From Thermodesulfobacteriaceae bacterium (GTDB lineage: Bacteria > Desulfobacterota > Thermodesulfobacteria > Thermodesulfobacteriales > Thermodesulfatatoraceae), in contig WGCA01000044.1 in the NCBI GenBank assembly GCA_015494065.1, forward strand, positions 1 to 64,000: a stretch of 64,000 nt of DNA. Reading direction: 5' to 3'. Positions 49,203-60,922 of this stretch are shown here, in pieces; the first letter of the stretch is position 1; the number at the start of each line of letters is the position of its first letter. The notes under the pieces were generated by a model. It saw only the letters and a program-made list of their open reading frames with translations. It ran no database searches and had not been told where the DNA came from. Both the position numbers and the translations under genes were made by a program.

Positions 49203-50795
49203 ATGGAAAAGCTGCCCCCTTTGATCAGAAAACTCCTGCGCCCCGAGGCCTATCCCCACCGTCCCCAAAAGATAGAACTCATCCAGACGCACATTTCCTA
49301 CGTCTTTTTGGCAGACGACCTGGTTTATAAGATCAAAAAGCCGGTGGATTTTGGTTTTCTGGATTTTACCACGCTTGAAAAGCGCAAGTATTTTTGCGAA
49401 CGGGAGGTGGTGCTCAACCGCCGCCTCTGCCCGGACATTTATTTAGGGGTGGTGCCGGTGGTAGAAGGGGCGGAAGGGGCCTTTTTTGAAGGGGAAGGGG
49501 AGCCTGTCGAGTGGGCCGTTAAAATGAAAAGACTTCCCGAAGAAGGGATGATGGGACGGTTAATAACAGAAAGGCGCCTTAGGGAAGAACACCTAGACCT
49601 TATCGTCGATAAACTGGTCCCCTTCTACCAGGAGGCAGAAACCGGCCCCCAGGTCAATAAATACGGCTCCCTTGAGACCGTGGCCTACAACGTAGAAGAG
49701 AACTTCAGCCAGACCAAAGACTTCGTGGGGCAGGCCCTTCCGGAACACCGCTACCGGCATATCGTTTCCTGGTCCCGCCGTTTCATGGAGGAGCAAAAGG
49801 GCCTTTTCGCACAGCGCGTAGCCGGGGGCTACATTCGGGACGGCCACGGTGATCTCTACTCCGCCAACATCTGTTTTGACGAGAAAAAAAGAGAGGTCTA
49901 TATATTTGATTGCATTGAGTTTAACGACCGTTTCCGCTGCGGGGACGTGGCCCAGGACCTGGCCTTTTTGGCCATGGATCTTGACTTTCACCGGTTACCC
50001 CATTTCTCCCGCTACTTCATTGAACGCTACGTAGCCCTCTCTGGAGACCAGGGTCTACTTGCCCTTTTAGATTTTTACAAGTGTTACCGGGCCTACGTAC
50101 GGGGGAAAATAGGCTGCTTTACCTGGGCCTCCCCGGAAGTGGAGGAGGAAAAGCGTAAGAAAAGCCTTGAGGAGGCCAGGCGTTACTTTGACTTGGCCTA
50201 TCTTTACGCCAGGGGCAGGCCCTTTCTCGTGGTGGTCTTTGGGCTTTCCGGCACCGGCAAAAGTACGCTGGCCCGGGCCCTGGCCCAAAGACTTCTAGCC
50301 AACTACTACAACTCGGACGTGGTGCGTAAAAGGCTCCTTGGTCTTTCTCCGGAAGAACACCATTACGAACCCTTTGGGCAGGGGATTTACCGGGAAGAGA
50401 TGACCAGACGCACGTACGAGACTATGGCGGAGCTGGCGGCCCGGGACCTGAAAGAGGGAAGGGACGTGGTGTTGGATGCTACCTACCGGGCTCGGGCCTA
50501 CCGGGCCTTGGTCTTTGAAAAGACAGAAGATGTCCCGGCAGAAGTGCTTTTTGTCCAGTGTGTGGCCCCGGAGGCGGTCATCAAAGAACGTTTGGCCAAA
50601 CGGGCCTGTCAGGAAGGTGAGCCCTCTGATGGCCGCTGGGAGATTTACCTCAAACAAAAAGAGGTCTTTGAGCCTCCGGAGGAGGTTCCGCCGGAAAAAT
50701 TAGTGGTCCTTGAGACCACGAGACCGGTTGAGGAATTGGTCGACCAGGTCTTAGCCCACCTTTTTCAGCGTGCAGGCCAGGCTTCTAAAGGGTAG
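49203..50795 (+). CDS. Two-domain protein: aminoglycoside phosphotransferase-like kinase (COG2187) fused to P-loop kinase (COG0645)
   Basis: IQTHISYVFLADDLVYKIKKPVDFGFLDFTTLEKRKYFCEREVVLNRRLCPDIYLGVVP, HGDLYSANICF...FDCIEFNDRFRCGDVAQDLAFLAMDLD; second domain GLSGTGKSTLARALAQRL. Confidence 0.88.
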   Translation: MEKLPPLIRKLLRPEAYPHRPQKIELIQTHISYVFLADDLVYKIKKPVDFGFLDFTTLEKRKYFCEREVVLNRRLCPDIYLGVVPVVEGAEGAFFEGEGEPVEWAVKMKRLPEEGMMGRLITERRLREEHLDLIVDKLVPFYQEAETGPQVNKYGSLETVAYNVEENFSQTKDFVGQALPEHRYRHIVSWSRRFMEEQKGLFAQRVAGGYIRDGHGDLYSANICFDEKKREVYIFDCIEFNDRFRCGDVAQDLAFLAMDLDFHRLPHFSRYFIERYVALSGDQGLLALLDFYKCYRAYVRGKIGCFTWASPEVEEEKRKKSLEEARRYFDLAYLYARGRPFLVVVFGLSGTGKSTLARALAQRLLANYYNSDVVRKRLLGLSPEEHHYEPFGQGIYREEMTRRTYETMAELAARDLKEGRDVVLDATYRARAYRALVFEKTEDVPAEVLFVQCVAPEAVIKERLAKRACQEGEPSDGRWEIYLKQKEVFEPPEEVPPEKLVVLETTRPVEELVDQVLAHLFQRAGQASKG

Positions 50796-51426
50796 AGCCC
50801 GGGAAGGGTTGCTCATTTTTTTTGCCGGCTGGGGGCTTGACGAAAGGCCTTTTGCTCCTCTCATGGCGCAAAGCCCCTTTGACCTGTTTATCCTCTTTGA
50901 TTACCGTGAGCTTTCTCTCCCGCCCTGGCCGGAAGATTACCCCAAGTATTATGTCCTGGGGTGGTCGCTGGGGGGAGTGGTGGCGCTCAAACTTGCTCCC
51001 CACCTGCCTGGCCCCCTTTATATCCTAGGAGCCACGGGCTTTTTCTGCCACCCGCGCTGGGGGATCCCTCCCAAGGTTTTTGCGCTTACCCTTTCTGGCC
51101 TTAAAAAATACGGCCTTAAAAGTCTCAAAAAGTTTTACCAGAACATGTTCCGTCAAGACCCCGGCTTGGAACAGTTTTTGAAAAACCTTCCGCAGAGGCC
51201 GCTGGCTGAACTTATCGAAGAGCTTGAAATAGCCCAGGGCTATGCCACTAAGACTTCCGAGGCCACGCAGGTGGTTATCACCGCCAAGGACCCCATCATC
51301 CCGCCCCAGGCCCAGCAGGCCTTCTGGCAGGGGAAACCAGTCCAGATCAGGCCCTGGGGCCATTTCCCTTTTTACCGCTTCAAAGATTTTTCGGCCTTAC
51401 TCAGAAATTTTTCCCCCGATGTTTAA
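50770..51426 (+). CDS. bioG: BioG/DUF452-family alpha/beta hydrolase (putative pimeloyl-ACP methyl esterase)
   Basis: LLIFFAGWGLDERPFAPLMAQSPFDLFILFDYREL, nucleophile elbow LGWSLGGVVAL, C-terminal GHFPFYRF. GTG start overlapping the upstream gene. Confidence 0.75.
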   Translation: MQARLLKGRAREGLLIFFAGWGLDERPFAPLMAQSPFDLFILFDYRELSLPPWPEDYPKYYVLGWSLGGVVALKLAPHLPGPLYILGATGFFCHPRWGIPPKVFALTLSGLKKYGLKSLKKFYQNMFRQDPGLEQFLKNLPQRPLAELIEELEIAQGYATKTSEATQVVITAKDPIIPPQAQQAFWQGKPVQIRPWGHFPFYRFKDFSALLRNFSPDV

Positions 51427-51638
51427 ATTTTTAAAAGCCTCCTTGTGATCCTTATGAGAGCACACCGGGGAGGACCAATTTTTTGAGGTCGCTTCGCTGC
51501 GCTCGCGAGACAAGGGCTTACGTTTTTGATATCTACTTCCAGTGATTTTGGGGCACTCCGCTTTGGGGAGTGAGGAAGCCATCCACTGTGGAAGCTTTGT
51601 AAAAATCTTGACTTCTTAGGGTGGGCCCGGCAAAGTGA

Positions 51639-52958
<1,320 letters not shown>

Positions 52959-52981
52959 GCCTTTTTCTTTCCTGAAAAACC

Positions 52982-53911
52982 ATGAAAGATCTCCTTTTGC
53001 TTATCTTGGGGGCCTTCTTGCTCTACGGAGGGGGAGAGGTCCTCATCCACGCGGCCACCCGTTTGGCCCTGCTCTTAAGGGTCTCTCCCCTGGTGATTGG
53101 GCTTACGGTGGTGGCCTTCGGCACTTCCGCCCCGGAGCTGGCGGCCACCCTGGCGGCCAGCTTTAAGGGCTTGGGCGACGTGGCCTTTGGGAACGTGATC
53201 GGCTCAAACATCGCCAACCTGGGTCTGGTTTTGGGGCTTACGGCCCTGGTGCGACCGGTAAAGACCTCCTTCCGTTTTGTCACCCAGGAAGTGCCCTTTA
53301 TGCTCTTTACCGGGGGGCTCTTGTTCGTCCTGGCCCGGGATGGGGCCCTTGGCCGGACCGAAGGTCTCGTTTTCCTCTTTTTACTTGCGGTCTTTTTGTG
53401 GTTTCTGTTTAGGCGTGAGGGTTCAGTGGCTTCCCCTTTTTCCGGAGAGGGCCCGGCGCCCCCCAAAAAAATCCTCTTTTATCTGGCCGGGGTGGCCCTG
53501 GGGGTAGGGTTGCTCTCTTTCGGGGCCAACGTTCTGGTAGAAGGGGCGGTGGGACTGGCCCGCCGTTTCGGGGTCTCAGAACGAGTCATCGGGCTTACCC
53601 TGGTGGCTCTGGGGACGAGCCTTCCCGAACTGGTCTCCACCCTGGTGGCCGCCTACCGCCGGGCCGGGGATATCATTCTGGGCAACATCATCGGTTCCAA
53701 CATCATGAACGTGCTGGCCATCCTGGGCCTCACCCCGTTAATAAGGCCCTTTTCTTTTTCCAAAGAAAAGGTCGTGCTGGATCTGGGGGTGATGATGGCC
53801 TTTTCCCTGGTAGCCTGGGGGATGCTGGCTTACCAAAAGGGCCTTGGTCGTTTAAAAGGGGCCGTCCTTTTGGCAGGCTACTTGGTCTACGTCTATTTCC
53901 TCTACCGCTGA
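52982..53911 (+). CDS. Calcium/sodium antiporter (YrbG family)
   Basis: Duplicated alpha-repeats: GLTVVAFGTSAPELAATLAAS...NVIGSNIANLGLVLG and GLTLVALGTSLPELVSTLVAA...NIIGSNIMNVLAILG. Confidence 0.93.
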   Translation: MKDLLLLILGAFLLYGGGEVLIHAATRLALLLRVSPLVIGLTVVAFGTSAPELAATLAASFKGLGDVAFGNVIGSNIANLGLVLGLTALVRPVKTSFRFVTQEVPFMLFTGGLLFVLARDGALGRTEGLVFLFLLAVFLWFLFRREGSVASPFSGEGPAPPKKILFYLAGVALGVGLLSFGANVLVEGAVGLARRFGVSERVIGLTLVALGTSLPELVSTLVAAYRRAGDIILGNIIGSNIMNVLAILGLTPLIRPFSFSKEKVVLDLGVMMAFSLVAWGMLAYQKGLGRLKGAVLLAGYLVYVYFLYR

Positions 53912-54714
53912 TAGGGCTTGCAGGGCTTTTTTCCCTTCCGGAAGGAATAGAGGAGGAGGAAGAGTCCTCCCAGTATCATCAGGAAACAGAGCTGTTGCCC
54001 CCTCGTCATCCAGCCGAAAAGAAGGGGTACCCCCGGGTCAGGTTCCCGGAAAAATTCGATAAAGAAGCGGATAACCCCGTAAGCCAGGAGAAAAAGGGCG
54101 AATTTGGCCCCGCAGGGCCAGTCCTTCCCTCGCACTTTCCACAAAAGTAGGAAGAGAAAGAGCCCTTCTCCGAGGGCTTCGTATATTTGGGAGGGGTGGC
54201 GGGGAAAAGGCCCCCCTTTGGGAAAGACCATGGCCCAGGGGACGTTGGTCACCCGCCCGAAAAGCTCCCCGTTGATAAAGTTGCCGATGCGGCCAAGCCC
54301 CAAACCGATGGGGGCCGGCACCACGAACAGGTCCGCCCAGAACCAGAAGTTATAACGGTGCCTCCGGCAATAAATAAGGCCTACCACCAGGACTCCGATG
54401 AGGCCTCCGTGAAAGGACATGCCGCCCCGCCAGAGGGCCGGGATTTCTAAAGGGTGGCGTAAGTAATAGTGGGGAAAATACAAGAAGACGTGACCCAGCC
54501 GGGCCCCGATGATGAGCCCCAGCGCCAGCCAGAAAATCAGGTTTTCGAGTTCAGGAATGAGTTCGGGGTATTTTCTTTCCCGCAGTTGTTTTTTTACCAG
54601 AAAATAGGCGGCCAGAAACCCGAGCAGGTACATCAAACCGTACCAGCGCACCGCCAGAGGGCCGATCTTAACGATAACCGGGTCAATCTCCGGGTAAGGG
54701 ATCATGTTTTCCAT
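53902..54714 (-). CDS. lgt: Prolipoprotein diacylglyceryl transferase
   Basis: YPEIDPVIVKIGPLAVRWYGLMYLLGFLAAY, MSFHGGLIGVLVVG, GRIGNFINGELFGRVTNVPWAMVFP, RHPSQIYEALGEG. Confidence 0.95.
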   Translation of the reverse strand: MENMIPYPEIDPVIVKIGPLAVRWYGLMYLLGFLAAYFLVKKQLRERKYPELIPELENLIFWLALGLIIGARLGHVFLYFPHYYLRHPLEIPALWRGGMSFHGGLIGVLVVGLIYCRRHRYNFWFWADLFVVPAPIGLGLGRIGNFINGELFGRVTNVPWAMVFPKGGPFPRHPSQIYEALGEGLFLFLLLWKVRGKDWPCGAKFALFLLAYGVIRFFIEFFREPDPGVPLLFGWMTRGQQLCFLMILGGLFLLLYSFRKGKKPCKPYQR

Positions 54715-54793
54715 TATAACGCGCGTTGCATTGGTGGCACTTTTTAAAAGAATGTCCATCTTTTAAGCAAGAAAATTCACAGGAGGTGGAAAG

Positions 54794-55414
54794 ATGCCGG
54801 TGGTAATTGGTCCTGAAGAGGTGAAGGAATTTGACGTGGACGCCATGGCCATTAGGGTCTTTTTAAAGGCCCTGGAGATCCTTGGCGGGCCAAGGAGGCT
54901 CATTGAGTACCGGAACCTTACGTGGATTACCAGCTTGATGGAGGCGGCCTACGCTATCGTGCTGGCGGAAGAAGCCTTTAAGACCGAAGACGACATCGCC
55001 GATTTCCTGGGTCTTACCCGTCAGACGGTGCGCAATATCCTGCGGGCCGACCCGGAGCTGGTCATGAAAAAATTAGAGGGTGAGCTCCAGGAAAAGACCC
55101 CTCGGGCCCACACCGCCGGAGGATTGGCTAAGATCGCCTATAAAGAGATAAAAGAAGGGCGGGACGCCTTGGTCTTCTTCTCCGCGGCCTTTCAGGAAAG
55201 TGCCAAGGTGTTGGGAGTGGGCTGGCCCGCCGAGGTCCTGGCCCGTATAAAAGGCCTTACCTGGCCCGCTTCCCCTCAGGAGGTTGCCGAAAGACTGGCC
55301 GGACTGGTGGTGGACGGAAAGGAACTGGCCCAGCTGGTCCAGGCCTATGAAGGGGAGATCCCTCATCCCCGGGAGCTTTTACACTTCCTGGCCCTTAAGA
55401 TAAAGGAAGGCTAG
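54794..55414 (+). CDS. Putative helix-turn-helix regulatory protein (possibly the TIGR03879 near-KaiC regulatory family)
   Basis: HTH-like segment TEDDIADFLGLTRQTVRNILRADPELV; family assignment is from memory and unverified. Confidence 0.45.
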   Translation: MPVVIGPEEVKEFDVDAMAIRVFLKALEILGGPRRLIEYRNLTWITSLMEAAYAIVLAEEAFKTEDDIADFLGLTRQTVRNILRADPELVMKKLEGELQEKTPRAHTAGGLAKIAYKEIKEGRDALVFFSAAFQESAKVLGVGWPAEVLARIKGLTWPASPQEVAERLAGLVVDGKELAQLVQAYEGEIPHPRELLHFLALKIKEG

Positions 55415-56145
55415 TCCTTCGCCCGGTCTACCGAGTGGTAGGCCAAAAGGAGGCTCAAGGCTGCTAGTAACACCAGGAGGGCCAGGGAGCCCCAACGGAG
55501 GCCCTCCCCGTAAGCCGCCTGCCGGATTAGTCTGGCAGCGTGGGTGAGGGGCAGGGCCTTAAGGAGCAATTGGACCGGGGCGGGCATGTTTTCGACAGGA
55601 AAGAAGGTGCCCCCCAGGAAGGCCATGGGAGTAATAATAAAATTTGTGACCAGGGCCTGGTCGGCGTGAGATTTTATGATCATGGCGGAAGTGACCCCTA
55701 AAGAGGCAAAGATGAAGGCGTTTAGGATGACGCCTGCCCAGAAGCCTGGCCCGTAAAAAAAATTTACCCCCGCCAGAGAGGTGATGAGGAGGATCACCCC
55801 TACGGAGAGCAGGGCCCTGGTGACGCCGGAAAGGATCTCTCCCAGCACGTAGGCCAGGTTTGAGATGGGTGCTGCTTGGAATTCTTCAAATACCTTGAGG
55901 TAGAAGCGGGCCACGTTGATCTCAACGTTGATACCGAACCCCTGGGTCATGGAAGAGGCGGCGATAAGGCCAGGAATGAGAAATTCGAGATAGGGCCTTC
56001 CCCCGACTTCGAGCTCTTTTCCCAGGCCAAAACCAAAGGCCACCAGGTAGAGGGTAGGGGAGACGGAAAAGGATAGGAGCATGCGGGGCAGCCTGTGCCA
56101 AATAATAAGGAGCTCTCGCAGGTAAACCGCCAAAAAACCCTTCAT
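55411..56145 (-). CDS. ABC-2 type transporter permease
   Basis: MKGFLAVYLRELLIIWHRLPRMLLSFSVSPTLYLVAFGFGLG, GGTFFPVENMPAPVQLLLKALPLTHAARLIR; follows its ATPase partner. Confidence 0.9.
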   Translation of the reverse strand: MKGFLAVYLRELLIIWHRLPRMLLSFSVSPTLYLVAFGFGLGKELEVGGRPYLEFLIPGLIAASSMTQGFGINVEINVARFYLKVFEEFQAAPISNLAYVLGEILSGVTRALLSVGVILLITSLAGVNFFYGPGFWAGVILNAFIFASLGVTSAMIIKSHADQALVTNFIITPMAFLGGTFFPVENMPAPVQLLLKALPLTHAARLIRQAAYGEGLRWGSLALLVLLAALSLLLAYHSVDRAKD

Positions 56146-56149
56146 GGCC

Positions 56150-57001
56150 TTACACCTTTCGGCCCGTAAAATACACAAAGGCGTCTTCCAGATTTACCCT
56201 CCTGATCGTAATAGTCTGGCTTTTACCGGAGAGTTCCAGGGCGAATCTTTCGGCTGCCTCCCGGCTCCTGAAATATCTGGTCTCAAGGCCCTCTTCCTGG
56301 ACCACGTCCACCGCAAATTTGCCCAGTCTGGCTATCAGGGCCTTGGGGGTGTCTTCGATGACGATCTGTCCCCTGTCAATAAAGGCCACTCGGTCCGCTA
56401 GAAACTCGGCCTCTTCGATGTAATGGGTGGTGAGGAAGATGGTGGTGCCCCGTTGTTGGATACGTTTGATAAGCCCCCACAGCTTGCGCCTGATGTGGGG
56501 ATCAAGCCCCACGGTGGGTTCGTCGAGGAAAAGGATTTTGGGCCGGTGGAGCAGGGCCCGGATAATGAGGAGCCTGCGACGCATACCCCCGGATAGGGTG
56601 CGGACTTTGTGGTTTTTGCGGGGCAGGAGATCGGCAAAGGCGAGCAACTCTTCCGCCCGCTTTCTTATTTCCCTTTGGCTGAGACCATAAAGGAGGCCAT
56701 GGATGAAGAGGTTTTCGTAAAGGGTCAATTCCAGGTCGAGGTTGATGGTCTGAGGCACGAGGCCGGCCAGCTTTTTGGCCTTTACGGGCTCACCAAAGAC
56801 GTCCACTTCAAAAAAGAAGGCCCTGCCCGCGGTGGGTCTGGTAAGCCCGGAAAGGATCCGGATAGTGGTGGTCTTCCCCGCCCCGTTTGGGCCCAAAAAG
56901 GCGAAGAGGATCTGGGGGGCGATGCGAAAAGATACGCCGCGTAAGGCCTTTATCGGCCCGTACTCCTTGACCAGATTTTCTACCCGGACGGCGTCCACCA
57001 A
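56150..57001 (-). CDS. ABC transporter ATP-binding protein
   Basis: AFLGPNGAGKTTTIRILSGLTRPTAG, LSGGMRRRLLIIRALLHRPKILFLDEPTVGLDP. Confidence 0.94.
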   Translation of the reverse strand: MVDAVRVENLVKEYGPIKALRGVSFRIAPQILFAFLGPNGAGKTTTIRILSGLTRPTAGRAFFFEVDVFGEPVKAKKLAGLVPQTINLDLELTLYENLFIHGLLYGLSQREIRKRAEELLAFADLLPRKNHKVRTLSGGMRRRLLIIRALLHRPKILFLDEPTVGLDPHIRRKLWGLIKRIQQRGTTIFLTTHYIEEAEFLADRVAFIDRGQIVIEDTPKALIARLGKFAVDVVQEEGLETRYFRSREAAERFALELSGKSQTITIRRVNLEDAFVYFTGRKV

Positions 57002-57003
57002 CT

Positions 57004-59598
57004 TTAGCGGGCCACAAAATTGATAAGGCGACCGGGGACGAAAATGACCTTTTTGATCTCCTTGCCTTCCAGGTGGCGTCTCACCTTTTCACTTTTGAGG
57101 GCTAGGTCCTTGATTTCTTGTTCCCCGGCCTCCACCGGGACCCTTAGCTGATCCCGCACCTTGCCGTTCACCTGGACCACGATGTTTATCTCTTCAGCCT
57201 TAAGGGCCTCTTCCTGGGGTGCGGGCCAGGGGGCTTCGGCGATCAGTCTCTCGTGTCCCAACCTCTCCCAGAGCTCTTCACAGAGGTGAGGGGCCATGGG
57301 GGAAAGGAGCAGGAGGATGGTTTCCACCGTCTCCCTCATGACCGCCCAGAAGGGGCCGGCGGGTTTTTCTTTGTTCAAAATTTCGAAACAGAGGTTTACC
57401 AGTTCCATAACCGCGGCGATAGCGGTGTTGAAGTGGTAGCGTTCTTCTATGTCTTCCGTCACCTTTTTTATGGTCTGGTGGGTTTTACGCCTGAGTTCTT
57501 TAAGATGGGCGGGAAGTTCCTGCTGAGATCCCTCGTAAGGTAAGACCCGCTTTAATTCCTCAAGATTTTCTTCTACCAGACGGAAGACCCGCTGGAGAAA
57601 ACGAAAGGCCCCTTCCAGGCCCTGCTCGCTCCATTCCAGGTCCCTTTCCGGGGGCGCCGCAAAGAGGATAAAGAGTCTTACCGCGTCGGCCCCGTAACGG
57701 CTGATCATCTCCCCAGGGTCGACCACGTTACATTTGCTCTTGGACATCTTTTCAAAACGGCCTATCTCGACCTTAGCCCCGCAGCCTTCTTTGAGACAGG
57801 TCCCTTCCGGGGAGACCTCTTCCGGGTAAAGCCATCCGTGGCGGGGACAACGGTAGGTCTCTTTTAAGACCATGCCCTGGGTCAGGAGACGGTCAAAGGG
57901 TTCGTCCAGGTCGAGGTAGCCAAGGTCCCTGAGTACCTTGGTAAAAAAGCGGGCGTAGAGGAGGTGTAAAATGGCGTGCTCTATGCCCCCGATATACTGG
58001 TCTACGGGAAGCCAGTAGGAGACCCGTTCTTTATCAAGGGGTTCCCGAGCCTTGGGACAGGCAAAACGGGCAAAGTACCAAGAAGATTCCACAAAGGTAT
58101 CAAAGGTATCTGTTTCCCGGCGAGCCGGTTTGCCGCACCGGGGGCACGTCGTCTCCACAAAGGATTTGAGGCGGGGCAGGGGGGAGCGCCCCTTCTCGTC
58201 CAGTTCCGCTTCAAGAGGGAGTTTCACCGGTAAATTTTCTATTTTTTCCGGTACGATACCACAGTCGGCACAGTAGATGACCGGGATGGGGCAGCCCCAA
58301 TAACGCTGGCGTGAAACCCCCCAGTCACGCAGGCGGTAGGTGATCTTCTTGCGCCCCAGGCCTTTTTCTTCCAGATAAGCCACCACTTTCTTTTTGCCCT
58401 CTTCGCTTGGCAGCCCGGAGAAGGGCCCTGAATTCACCATTACCCCCGGCTCTTCGTAGGCTCTATCAAGCTTTGCAGGGTCCAGCTCCTGGTCTTCCGG
58501 CTTAATGACCACTTTAACGGGCAGACCGTATTTTTGGGCAAATTCAAAGTCCCGCTGGTCGTGGGCCGGCACCCCCATGACCGCCCCAGTCCCGTATTCC
58601 ATGAGGACAAAATTGGCGGCAAAGACAGGAATCTTTTCTCCGGTTAAGGGATGCCTAGCGTAGGCCTTAAGAAAAAGGCCTTTTTTCTCAAAAAGCCCTT
58701 CTTCTATCTGACGCCTGGCCCGCCTTGTCTCCTCTAAAAAGGCCTCAAATTCCTTCAGGAGTTCCGCATCTTGCGCCGCAAGTTTCCGGGCCAGGGGATG
58801 TTCCGGGGAAAGGCTGACAAAGGTTACTCCGTAAATGGTATCCGGCCTGGTGGTGAAGACCGTAATCTCTCCTTCTTTCTCCACCAGGGGGAAACGGATC
58901 TCCGCCCCCTCGCTTTTGCCGATCCAGTTGATTTGCATGGAAAGGACTTTGTCAGGCCATTTCCCCCTCAGCTTTTCTATGTCTTGCAGGAGTTCTTCCG
59001 CGTAGGCAGTAATTTTGAGAAACCAGCCCTCCATTTCCTTCTGGATGACCTCTTCCCCGCACCGCCAGCACCGTCCTTCTTCCACCTGTTCGTTGGCCAG
59101 CACGGTCTGACAGTGTTCACACCAGTTAACGGTGGTCTTTTTACGGTAGGCCAGGCCCCGTTCCAGCATTTCGATAAAAAAACGTTGTTCGTGCTGGTAA
59201 TAATCGGGGTCACAGGTGGCGAATTCTCTTTCCCAGTCATAAGAGAGGCCGAGGCGCTTTAACTGGCGACGCATATAGGCGATATTTTCGTAGGTCCACT
59301 GGGCGGGGTGGGTGCCGTGTTTTAAAGCGGCGTTTTCGGCAGGCAACCCGAAAGCGTCCCATCCCATGGGGTGGAGGACATTTTGCCCCTGCATGCGGCG
59401 GAAACGGGCGATCACGTCTCCGATGGAATAATTGCGCACGTGCCCCATATGGATCCGGCCGGAGGGATAGGGGAACATCTCCAGTACGTAATATTTGGGT
59501 CTTGAAGGGTCCAGGTCTTTGGCCTTAAAGACCTGCCTTTTTTCCCATACCTCCTGCCACTTTTTTTCGATGGCCTCAAAATCGTATTTGCGCGCCAT
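57004..59598 (-). CDS. leuS: Leucyl-tRNA synthetase
   Basis: [62 protein letters not shown]. Confidence 0.98.
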   Translation of the reverse strand: MARKYDFEAIEKKWQEVWEKRQVFKAKDLDPSRPKYYVLEMFPYPSGRIHMGHVRNYSIGDVIARFRRMQGQNVLHPMGWDAFGLPAENAALKHGTHPAQWTYENIAYMRRQLKRLGLSYDWEREFATCDPDYYQHEQRFFIEMLERGLAYRKKTTVNWCEHCQTVLANEQVEEGRCWRCGEEVIQKEMEGWFLKITAYAEELLQDIEKLRGKWPDKVLSMQINWIGKSEGAEIRFPLVEKEGEITVFTTRPDTIYGVTFVSLSPEHPLARKLAAQDAELLKEFEAFLEETRRARRQIEEGLFEKKGLFLKAYARHPLTGEKIPVFAANFVLMEYGTGAVMGVPAHDQRDFEFAQKYGLPVKVVIKPEDQELDPAKLDRAYEEPGVMVNSGPFSGLPSEEGKKKVVAYLEEKGLGRKKITYRLRDWGVSRQRYWGCPIPVIYCADCGIVPEKIENLPVKLPLEAELDEKGRSPLPRLKSFVETTCPRCGKPARRETDTFDTFVESSWYFARFACPKAREPLDKERVSYWLPVDQYIGGIEHAILHLLYARFFTKVLRDLGYLDLDEPFDRLLTQGMVLKETYRCPRHGWLYPEEVSPEGTCLKEGCGAKVEIGRFEKMSKSKCNVVDPGEMISRYGADAVRLFILFAAPPERDLEWSEQGLEGAFRFLQRVFRLVEENLEELKRVLPYEGSQQELPAHLKELRRKTHQTIKKVTEDIEERYHFNTAIAAVMELVNLCFEILNKEKPAGPFWAVMRETVETILLLLSPMAPHLCEELWERLGHERLIAEAPWPAPQEEALKAEEINIVVQVNGKVRDQLRVPVEAGEQEIKDLALKSEKVRRHLEGKEIKKVIFVPGRLINFVAR

Positions 59599-59622
59599 AG
59601 CGCCCCGCCTCCTTGGCTGGTT

Positions 59623-60849
59623 TTAGAGTTCTTTGATCTTCTCCACCACGTATTGGCCAAATTCAGAGCACTTTACCTCTTTGGCCCCTTCAATTTGCCG
59701 GGCCAGGTCGTAGGTGACCACCTTGTCCTGCACGGCCCGGGAAATACCTTCCCAGATGAGATCTTTTACTTCTTTCCAGCCTAGATATTCAAACATCATG
59801 GCCCCCGAGAGGATGACCGAGCTCGGGTTTACCTTGTCTTGCCCAGCGTATTTAGGGGCGGAGCCGTGGGTGGCCTCAAATACGGCGTAGCCGTCTCCGA
59901 TATTGGCCCCGGGGGCCATACCAAGCCCACCGACCTGGGCGGCCAGGGCGTCGGACATGTAGTCACCGTTAAGGTTGGGCATGGCCAGGACGTCGTATTC
60001 CGCCGGGCGCAGGAGGGCCCACTGAAACATGGCGTCGGCGATGCGGTCGTTGATAAGGATTTTACCTTCCGGGAGCTGGCCCCCGTATTTTTCCCAGAGT
60101 TCTTCTTCGGTCACAGTAACGTCGCCGAATTCTTCTTTGGCCAGCTCATACCCCCAGTTCCGAAAGGCACCTTCGGTGAATTTCATGATATTGCCTTTGT
60201 GCACTAGGGTCACGCTCTTGCGCCCGTGCTCCAGGGCGTATTGGATGGCCTTGCGCACGTGCCGTCTGGTGCCAAAACGGCTTATGGGTTTGAGGCCGAT
60301 GCCTGAATCTTCCCGGATTTCTTGGCCAAGTTCTTCTTTTACAAAGGCGATGATCTTTTTGGCCTCAGGGGAGCCTGCTTCCCACTCAAGTCCCGCGTAG
60401 ACGTCTTCGGTATTTTCCCGAAAGACTACCATGTCCACTAGTTCGGGGTGTTTGACCGGGCTGGGGACCCCGGGGACCCATTTCACCGGGCGCACGCAGG
60501 AATAGAGATCAAGCACCTGTCTGATGGTCACGTTCAGGCTCCGGAAGCCTCCCCCCACCGGGGTAGTCAGGGGGCCCTTGATGGAGACCACGTGTTCCCG
60601 CATGGCTTGAAGGGTTTCCTCCGGAAGATACTGACCGGTCTCTTTATAGGCCTTTTCCCCGGCCAGAATTTCTTTCCAGTGGACTTTGCGTTTCCCTCCA
60701 TAAGCCTTTTCCACGGCGGCATTCCACACGGGGATGGCCGCCCGCATAATATCAGGGCCGGTGCCATCACCTTCAATGTAAGGAATGATTGGCTCGTCAG
60801 GGACTATAAGCTTGTGATCTTCGGTGAGTCTTATTTTTTCGGCCGCCAT
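59623..60849 (-). CDS. icd: Isocitrate dehydrogenase (NADP-type)
   Basis: [97 protein letters not shown]. Confidence 0.95.
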   Translation of the reverse strand: MAAEKIRLTEDHKLIVPDEPIIPYIEGDGTGPDIMRAAIPVWNAAVEKAYGGKRKVHWKEILAGEKAYKETGQYLPEETLQAMREHVVSIKGPLTTPVGGGFRSLNVTIRQVLDLYSCVRPVKWVPGVPSPVKHPELVDMVVFRENTEDVYAGLEWEAGSPEAKKIIAFVKEELGQEIREDSGIGLKPISRFGTRRHVRKAIQYALEHGRKSVTLVHKGNIMKFTEGAFRNWGYELAKEEFGDVTVTEEELWEKYGGQLPEGKILINDRIADAMFQWALLRPAEYDVLAMPNLNGDYMSDALAAQVGGLGMAPGANIGDGYAVFEATHGSAPKYAGQDKVNPSSVILSGAMMFEYLGWKEVKDLIWEGISRAVQDKVVTYDLARQIEGAKEVKCSEFGQYVVEKIKEL

Positions 60850-60922
60850 ATTCCCTCCTTATCTTCCAAAACTGTGGTTGCGCGTCTTTTAAAACATGGA
60901 TCGCCTATGATATCAACAAATT

